Made by a program: the position numbers and the translations under genes. A stretch of 64,000 nt of DNA from Haliclona indistincta (Eukaryota; Porifera; Demospongiae; Haplosclerida; Chalinidae). This document shows positions 56,846 to 64,000 of this stretch, in pieces. The stretch lies in assembly GCA_964017065.1 (NCBI GenBank), contig OZ024785.1, positions 7,018,167 to 7,082,166 on the forward strand, read 5' to 3'. Numbering within the stretch: the first letter of the stretch is position 1; the number at the start of each line of letters is the position of its first letter. The notes under the pieces were generated by a model that worked only from the letters and a program-made list of their open reading frames with translations, had not been told where the DNA came from and did not search any database.

Positions 56846-57443
56846 TCTTGGCTGTTGACGACATCAGGGGTATTTTAACTATACCTAGGGGCTATCCTAA
56901 GAGGTAAGCGCTTACAATGAGTCTACTAATATAGACTATAAGGCCAGTTGCTATGGGCATGACAAGATGCATGGCGTCTCGCCTGGCCTGGAGGCACTAA
57001 GTACGACACTGCCATATCTTCGCCGTACGGGCGTTTCAAGCTAATCTAACGTTCTGAAGCTCTTTGCACGATTTGTGCGATTATAAGAGACCTTCAGAAG
57101 CGAAAGAAACCAGGTCTGGGGGTAGCACGCGAAGTCAACTTGTCGTGAGGTCAACTTCGCGAATTCAACTCTTACTGGTTCAACTCCCAAGAGGTCAATT
57201 ATTCACCACATCAACTTTACGAGATCATGCAACTCGTACAAAGTCAACTCTAACGAAGTCTACTAGTACAGAATCAACTCTCGCGAAGACTACTATCACA
57301 GAATTAACTTTGGCAACAGTCAACTCATACGGGATCAACTTTGCTGTTGCGAAATCAACCTGGCACTTAGTTTATTATTCGTAGGTGTGGCACTTAGTTT
57401 ATCATAATTATTGCTAATTTTTTTAACGTAATAAATTTTTTGT

Positions 57444-57563
57444 TAGTTAGTTAGTTAGGAAGACCCTCCCAACGATCCTTAGTTAGGAAGACCCTCCCGA
57501 CGATCCTTAGTTAGTTAGGAAGACCCTCCCGACGATCCTTAGTTAGTTAGGAAGACCCTCCTG
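57444..57563. repeat. Minisatellite, about 32-36-bp unit, four copies
   Basis: Unit contains TTAGTTAGGAAGACCCTCCC followed by GACGATCC. Confidence 0.9.
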
Positions 57564-57590
57564 GCTTTTCGCAGTTAGGCGAAATGTTTT

Positions 57591-58806
57591 TAGGGAGACA
57601 CGGTAGTGTCTCCCTATGTAGGGTTGAACGAGAAAACAAGATGGCGGCTACATACAATGTATTAGCGTTCAAACGCTGATATTTCGCCTGGTGATGAATT
57701 GTATACGTCAAAAGACTCCTAAATCTGCTCTCTAGCGTTGCCCCCATCTTACAGTAGCAAGGAGATCGCTCGAAATTGTTACTAAAGTGACGAACCTGGA
57801 AACGGTGAAAATCGACTTTCGTCATCTTCGTTTTCTTCTTTCTTCTTCTTCTTCTTCTTCTTCTTCAGCGCGCCTAGCGCCTTTATGCGAGCAGTGCCGA
57901 GATCAAAACACCCACGAACAGCCGTGAAATTCTCCTGGCATGTGCCTTTTGAACTTAGTTTTTAGCGAAACGGCGATATAAATTCCGCGATTTCTCGATC
58001 GTGATCCATTGTCAGCTAAGTGTTAGACGCCATTAATTATTGTGATTGCGCAATACGCACGTGACCAAGCTGTGGTTAGCGCACGTGACCAAGCACAAGC
58101 TTGAGTATCGCCAGATTCGCCACGCCGTATAGATCACGGAGAACACATAATTATTTGTCTGGAGTCTTCGAAGAACGGTAAGCTAGCAAGCGCAGAATCA
58201 CCATTCTGCCTTGACAGATAATTATAACCGCCGTAAACAAGTGTGGGCGGGGCTCGTATGCACTGTATTCATGCATGCGTAGGCGAGCTGATATCTACAG
58301 CATAAGAATTATTTAGCTACAAGTTTAAAATTGTTAATAATAAAGAAAAGCCATCAACAACAGGAAAACCAAACCAATGGTGGAAATAAAGATGCCGCAC
58401 AGTAATTGCATGATATTGAACTGTACTTCACTGAAAAAGAAAGAAGGACACAAACAAGAAAATTAAAAAGATTTCTATCGAAATCAAAAGGATGTAGGGT
58501 TGTGAAATCTACCACTGGTCAACAATGTAAACTAACAAGGAACAAGCATGGAATGGTAACACGATTGACTTGCTAACAGACCATAGATCCCTACATCAGT
58601 GGCTGTACATAAGCTGTCACAAGCTGAATGCACGTCAGATGTCAGTCAACAGCAACAAGCTGAACTAGCTATAGTCAACTACAGCAGCCACTGATGTAGG
58701 GATCTATGGTCTGTTAGCAAGTCAATCGTGTTACCATTCCATGCTTGTTCCTTGTTAGTTTACATTGTTGACCAGTGGTAGATTTCACAACCCTACATCC
58801 TTTTGA
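57591..58806. mobile_element. 1.2-kb element, family H copy 3 (3' end cut)
   Basis: As the copies at 24237 and 55605. The foldback's right arm stops at about 58806, where LINE sequence starts. Confidence 0.8.
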
Positions 58807-60765
58807 CCGAAATCTACCTTGCCTGACAAGAGAAGCGTTCCGTGGTTGACTAAGGAAGTTGTCCAAGCAATTCGAAAGAGAGATTATTACTTTAAGAAAG
58901 CTAAAAGAACTGGGGATATCAGTGCTCGTGACAGATATAATCAACTTAGAAACTCAATTGTCTCTCAGCTTAGACAGCTCAAAAAGGATTTTTTCAGGAA
59001 GTTTGAAAATGGTTCTGATAGCGAATTTTGGAAAGCTGCCAGGTTGCTGGATAATCGCAGGACCTCTTTCCTAAACCTTGCTGACGGCTCAGATATTGTT
59101 ACTAGTGATGTTACTAAAGCCGAATTATTGAACAATCACTTTGCCAATTCTTTTAACAAGGAGGTCCCACCCATTGATGAAAGTCCTTCTCCTCTGTCAA
59201 CATCAAGAAATAGTGAACTGGAAGATCTCCTTTGTAGCGAGGAGGAAGTGTTTTGTCTTCTCTCGAATATTGATTCCACCAAGTCTTGTGGCCCGGATTT
59301 GATATCTGGTAAAATGCTAAAATCTACAGCTTCGGCAATCACTCCTGCTGTAACTTTGCTATTCAACAAATCTTTGACTTTGGGTAAGGTTCCTCGGGAC
59401 TGGAAAATAGCTCGGGTAACTCCTATTCCAAAATCGTCAAAGAAGGCTGATCCCTCAAATTTCCGTCCAGTATCATTGTTGTCTATATTGAGCAAGATTT
59501 TGGAAAGACATCTTCACCATTATCTACTGGATGATCTTGAGCATCGTGATGTTCTTTCAGATCACCAATGGGGATATCTTAAAGGGCGTTCTACTACTGG
59601 AGCCTTGATTTCTGCGGTTGATAGCTGGCACAAAACGCTGGAGAATAGGTCCGACATTTGTGCTGTGTTTCTCGACCTGTCTAAGGCTTTTGACAAAGTT
59701 CCACATAGGTTACTTATGGATAAATTAGCAGCTTTAAATATCAATGCTTACCTACTTCAATGGCTGTGGGATTATTTGTCGAACAGATCGCAATATGTGG
59801 TTGTGAATGGCACTGCTTCTCATCTAACTCGCGTAACCTCAGGAGTTCCCCAGGGCTCTGTTCTTGGCCCTCTTTTATTTCTGATCTACATCAATGATAT
59901 TACCGACAACCACTCTTTGAATTGCTCTCTTAGTTTGTATGCTGATGATATTCTTTTATATCGGACTATCAATTCTCAGAGAGATTTTACTCTATTGCAG
60001 CAGGACATCAATGCTCTGCAGAGGTGGTGCAATCAAAACACCATGAAATTCAACGTGTCCAAGTGTAAGTACATGATAATCTCTAGGAAACTATCTCCTT
60101 TGCAGCCGCAAGCACCATTAGTGATCGAAACTACTCCTCTGGTTAGAGTTTCTGAGTTTAAATATCTGGGTGTTTGGCTTTCTGAGAAGTTGGATTGGTC
60201 TTATCACATCCAAGCAATTACCAAGACTGCTGTTAAAACAGTGGGTATGCTGTACAGGAGATTTTACAAGTTTGCTTCTACGCAAACTCTTGTCAAAATG
60301 TACACAACTGTAGTGAGACCTTTGTTGGAATATGCAGCACCTGTATGGGATCCCCATCAACAATCTTTAAAAGCAGCCTTGGAGAGGGTTCAGAAATTAG
60401 CAATACGAATGTGTGCGAAGGATTGGTCTGCGAGCTATTATGACCTATTATCAGACTTTAACTTGCCGACATTGAATGAAAGACGCAAACTTCTCAAGCT
60501 TTCATTCTTTTATCAGATTCAAAATGGACATTTTCACTGCCCAAGTTCATCTGTTCATCTTAATCCAATGGACCCAAGACTGAGAAACCACGATTCCACG
60601 CGTCTTGCAATTGGTGGTCCAGCGCCACACACCTGTTCCTACGATGCATCATTTTATCCAGACGCGGTGAGATTATGGAATGAGTTGCCATCAGAAGTTC
60701 GTTTAGTTGGTTCTGTATCAAGTTTTAAAAAGGCTGTTATCTACTATTGGAATGATTGTTATTAA
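58807..60765 (+). CDS. LINE reverse transcriptase (partial ORF2)
   Basis: An open frame of about 650 codons with no ATG at its beginning; it is the C-terminal part of ORF2. RT motifs in order: RVTPIPKSSKKADPSNFRPV (about residue 200), AVFLDLSKAFDKVPH (about 285), SGVPQGSVLGPLLFLIYIND (about 340), LYADDILLYR (about 375) and FKYLGVWLSEKL (about 450). The C-terminal part has RPLLEYAAPVWDP and WNELPSEVRLV, standard for the Jockey/CR1 group. No stop or frameshift to 60765, suggesting recent insertion. The endonuclease is missing, so it is not autonomous. Confidence 0.92.
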   Translation, partial: PKSTLPDKRSVPWLTKEVVQAIRKRDYYFKKAKRTGDISARDRYNQLRNSIVSQLRQLKKDFFRKFENGSDSEFWKAARLLDNRRTSFLNLADGSDIVTSDVTKAELLNNHFANSFNKEVPPIDESPSPLSTSRNSELEDLLCSEEEVFCLLSNIDSTKSCGPDLISGKMLKSTASAITPAVTLLFNKSLTLGKVPRDWKIARVTPIPKSSKKADPSNFRPVSLLSILSKILERHLHHYLLDDLEHRDVLSDHQWGYLKGRSTTGALISAVDSWHKTLENRSDICAVFLDLSKAFDKVPHRLLMDKLAALNINAYLLQWLWDYLSNRSQYVVVNGTASHLTRVTSGVPQGSVLGPLLFLIYINDITDNHSLNCSLSLYADDILLYRTINSQRDFTLLQQDINALQRWCNQNTMKFNVSKCKYMIISRKLSPLQPQAPLVIETTPLVRVSEFKYLGVWLSEKLDWSYHIQAITKTAVKTVGMLYRRFYKFASTQTLVKMYTTVVRPLLEYAAPVWDPHQQSLKAALERVQKLAIRMCAKDWSASYYDLLSDFNLPTLNERRKLLKLSFFYQIQNGHFHCPSSSVHLNPMDPRLRNHDSTRLAIGGPAPHTCSYDASFYPDAVRLWNELPSEVRLVGSVSSFKKAVIYYWNDCY

Positions 60766-60932
60766 AGCTGTTCTTACCTTGTTTTACCCTGTAAGTTAAA
60801 TTATTCTTGTAACACCAACTAATTATTATTTTCATTATTATTATTATTATTATTGGTTTGTACCCTTGTATTAGCATTGCTACTGGTACGACCTAGCTGT
60901 AGGCTAAATTGTCATAAAAAAAAAAAAAAAAA
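58807..60932 (+). mobile_element. 5'-truncated CR1/L2-like LINE
   Basis: Retains the reverse transcriptase and 3' end; terminates in ATT repeats (about 60838-60855) and a run of 17 A at 60916-60932. No endonuclease part, as expected for 5' truncation. Confidence 0.9.
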
Positions 60933-61250
60933 TAGCAATGAGCGTGACGTAACACATCCGCACTTTAGATTGGGTGAACTTAGTCCATCCCACATGCGAT
61001 CATGTAGTTGATTTCGTGCGGTTGATCTCTGTGAAAGTTGACTCTGTGACAGTTGGTTTTCGTGATAGTTGATTTCGAGCAGTTGAATTCGCGACAGTTG
61101 ATCCTGTGATCATTGATTCAGTGAGAGTTGATTCCGTACGAGTTGATCTGGTGAAGAGTTGATCTGGAGAGAGTTGATCTCGTAAGAGTCGATCTCGTGA
61201 CAGTTGAACTAGCGAAAGTTGACCTCGCGTGCCTAAACCCCAGGTCTAAG

Positions 61251-61483
61251 GTGGTAAACCAGAGTTCACGTGGTCACCCGTTCATCTTCTTTCTTCTTAT
61301 TATTCTTCTTCTTCAGAGAGCATAGCACCGTGGCTAGTGAGCTATTCAAGACAAAACCTACACAGAAACTACACTAGTCGTTGGGAGCAGTGCACCTGAT
61401 ATCTATTTAAGCCTAAAAACACTAGCAGAAGCGAGTATTTTCAGGAAAACAGCAATTTTTGGTCCATAACAGACTCCATTCCA
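61251..61483. other. Spacer, nothing recognised
   Basis: Joins the end of the preceding element to the satellite; contains TTCTTCTT-type low complexity near 61290-61315. Confidence 0.4.
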
Positions 61484-64000
61484 TCATTATGCCTCGGTGG
61501 GCGGAGCCACGGGACATACAGTACTACAGTAGTCGTGTTGTGTGTCTGTCTGTCTGTCATTATGCCTCGGTGGGCGGAGCCACCAGGCATACTGTAATCG
61601 CGTTGTCTGTCTGTCTGTCAGTCAGTCTGTCTGTTACATCATTTTTTCGGCGCACGCTGAAATGTAAGCTCTGAAACTTGCAATGCAGGTAGAAATCGAT
61701 ATTATCTCGGATGTGAACTAGCGAAATTTCGATAAAAAGCTTTGTTCTAGAGTTATGGCGTGATTGGTTTACTTTGTTTGCCGTTGCTGGCGATCTGGAC
61801 TTCTCCGAAGGCAAGGCTGGCCACAGTTGACTGCCTAGAACCTGATAGGTTAGAATTTTACAACAGGATAGCAGTGCAGGTCCAGACAAATCGTGTAAGC
61901 AAGCTATGGAAGCTACTCGCTCGTGGTATGCGTGTGCTGTGCCAAACACTGTAGACACGCCCAGTTGAATTGTGGTCAGCACTGATTGGCTTCTGATTGC
62001 ATAACTAAAGCACTACTTTAATAATTACTCAGCACTGTTTGGCTTCTGATTGCATAACTATAAAATTGGTGTATGCTGGCAGTTGAATGAATTCAACTGA
62101 CTCTGTTATAGCATTATAGCTGCTATGTTTTTGAAGCAAGTCCAGTATTGCTGTTCAGTATGCATGTGCGTTCACCGAGGCATCAGCACCTATGGTGCTA
62201 TTTTTATGCCTCGGTGGGCGGAGCCACGAGACATACTGTAATCGCGTTGTCTGTCTGTCTGTCGTTCTGTCTGTCTGTTACACCATTTTCGCGGCGCACG
62301 CTGAAAGGTAAGCTCTGAAACTTGCAATGCAGGTAGGAATCGATATTATCTCGGTTGTGAACTAGCGAAAGTTCCATGCAAAGCTTTGTTCTAGAGTTAT
62401 GGCGCGATCTGGACTTCTCCAAAGGCAAAGCTGTCCACAGTCGACTGCCTAGAAGCTGATAGGTTAGAATTTTACTACAGGATAGCAGCGCAGGTCCAGA
62501 GAAATCGTGTAAGCAAGCTATGGAAGCTATCTCGCTCCGAGTCGCTCGTGGTATGCGTGTGCTGTAATGAACATTGTAGACACGCCCAGTGGAATTGTGG
62601 TCAGCACTGCATGATTGGCTTCTGATTGCATAACTAAAGCACTGCATTGTGACTGCTGTACAGAAATCCTGTATGCATGCATCTGCAGTTGCTGTGTTTG
62701 TGGAATGGCGGATAGTGTGTTTGTGGATATAATATCAATCCATCGAGGCATCAGCACCTATGCATGGTGCTATTTTTATGCCTCGGTGGGCGGAGCCACG
62801 AGGCATACTGTAATCGCGTTGTCTGTCTGTCGTTATGCCTCGGTGGGCGGAGCCACGAGGCATACTGTAATCGCGTTGTCTGTCATTCTGTCTGTCTGTC
62901 TGTTACACCATTTTTGCGGCGCACGCTGAACGGTGAGCTCTGAAACTTGCAATGCGGGTATAACTCGACATTATCTCGGTTGTGTATTAGCGAAAGTTCG
63001 ATGCAAAGCTTTGTTCTAGAGTTATGGCGCGGTTTGCTTAGTTTGTTTACCGTTGCTGGTGATCTGGACTTCTCCAAAGGCAAAGCTGTCCACACTTGAC
63101 TGCCTAGAAGCTGATAGGTTAGAATTTTACTACAGGATAGCAGCGCAGGTCCAGAGAAATCGTGTAAGCAAGCTATGGAAGCTATCTCGCTCGTGGTATG
63201 CGTGTGCTGTAATGAACATTGTAGACACGCCCAGTTGAATTGTGGTCAGCACTGCATGATTGGCTTCTGATTGCATAACTAAAGCACTGCGCATTGTGAC
63301 TGCTGTACAGAAATCCTGTATGCATGCATCTGCAGTTGCTGTGTTTGTGGAATGGTGGATAGTTGTGTTTGTGGATATAATGTCAATCAACCGAGGCATC
63401 AGCACCTATGGTGCTATTTTTCTGTCCGTTGCCGGCATAGCGCATCGGACGCTAAAAACTAAGCACTGATATCAGCAGCACAGGTAGAAATCGCTATTTG
63501 CTCGGAACTGTATTGATAAATTGTTGGTTCTAAAGCTCCGTTCGTGAGTTATGGCGTGAGATGCTTACCTCGATGGCTGTTCCCGGCTATCTGGACTCCT
63601 CTAAAGACAAAACAGTTTACAGCTGACTGCCTTACAGCTAGTGAGTTCGTTTTTACTACAAAACAGCTTGGTAGGTCCAGCGAAATTCTCTCGAAGGCCT
63701 ACAGCTCGAGCTTGAGCTCGCCGGCTTGAGCTACAGTAGTTGCTGATGATCTAGAGTTCTCCGTAGACACAGTTGACTGCCTAGAAACTCTGATAAGTCA
63801 CAGGATAGCAGCGTATTTCTAAAGAAATTGTGTAAGCAAGCTATCTCCGTCGAATTGAACTTTATAGACACGCCCAGTTGAATTAGTGGTCAGCATTGAT
63901 TGGCTTCTGATTGCTGTACAGAAAGGTACAACAGCTGCAGTACTAGTTTAACTTTACTGTGTATGTGAAATTGTGGCATTCCACCGAGGCATCAGCACCT
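61484..64000. repeat. Satellite repeats, inverse orientation
   Basis: Same family as 42118-46435 but reversed. The 30-base near-palindrome occurs at about 61488, 61561, 62206, 62778 and 62837, followed by (TCTG)n. Unit boundaries GGTGCTATTTTT are near 62195, 62768 and 63410. The last part 63415-64000 is nearly identical to 43090-43730 in the same orientation. The array runs off the window end. Confidence 0.8.

Larger units (their letters stand above)
57108..61250. mobile_element. Element with inverted ends and subterminal repeat arrays
   Basis: 57108-57135 (CCAGGTCTGGGGGTAGCACG and on) is inversely matched at about 61220-61250. Inside each end is an array of degenerate 16-18-base units, AGTCAACTC-type on the left (57130-57362) and GAGTTGATC-type on the right (61015-61225), mutually inverted. 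The middle carries later insertions: family H copy 3 and a LINE. No transposase of its own is visible. Confidence 0.6.

Overview
The window is eukaryotic, animal DNA. It is most likely from a sponge (demosponge grade). The protein-coding genes carry many short GT-AG introns (the smallest modelled here are 45-50 nt), are packed head-to-head and tail-to-tail, and encode recognisable metazoan orthologues (TMEM218, CFAP68, CENATAC, CIMAP1/ODF3, HYOU1). The species call is inference; nothing in the window fixes it.

Region 1 (1-17.6 kb) is ordinary and gene dense: two tandem GPR157-like receptors (-), a small beta-trefoil protein (+), a secreted YHYH-domain protein (+), TMEM218 (-), CFAP68 (+), a USF-like bHLH-zipper factor (-) divergent from CENATAC (+), CIMAP1/ODF3 (-) divergent from the ER chaperone HYOU1 (+). 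Three of these are cilium or axoneme genes. Five have human orthologues on chromosome 11, so old linkage may be preserved.

Region 2 (17.7-24.2 kb) is the most unusual part. Directly downstream of HYOU1, on the same strand, lies a head-to-tail array in which every unit of about 70-100 nt looks like a complete intron: a donor (usually GTGAGT), a CTGAT branch-site candidate, a pyrimidine tract and a TTTAG acceptor. Units are separated by exactly three bases in all 52 junctions of the main array. The three bases are the most variable part, with 16 different triplets and no stop triplet. Read literally it is a gene whose exons are single codons. Whether it is spliced cannot be decided from sequence.

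Region 3 (24.2-27.9 kb) holds foldback and TTAA-flanked elements and palindromes, then a 23-base assembly gap.

Region 4 (27.96-54.2 kb) is a second copy of the HYOU1 tail plus the start of the intron-like array. It is split by about 22 kb of transposons nested inside one another: a mariner-type MITE, a long foldback element, a P-superfamily-like element with 116-bp inverted ends and an extra gene, then a restriction-like-endonuclease non-LTR retrotransposon and a 510-bp satellite, then a two-gene IS630/Tc1 element, then a pogo element with a PHD finger.

Region 5 (54.2-64 kb) holds more palindromes, a piggyBac-like MITE, two more copies of a 1.2-kb element first seen at 24.2 kb, a 5'-truncated CR1/L2-like LINE inside an element with arrays of short subterminal repeats, and inverted copies of the satellite. 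No tRNA, rRNA or CRISPR feature was recognised.
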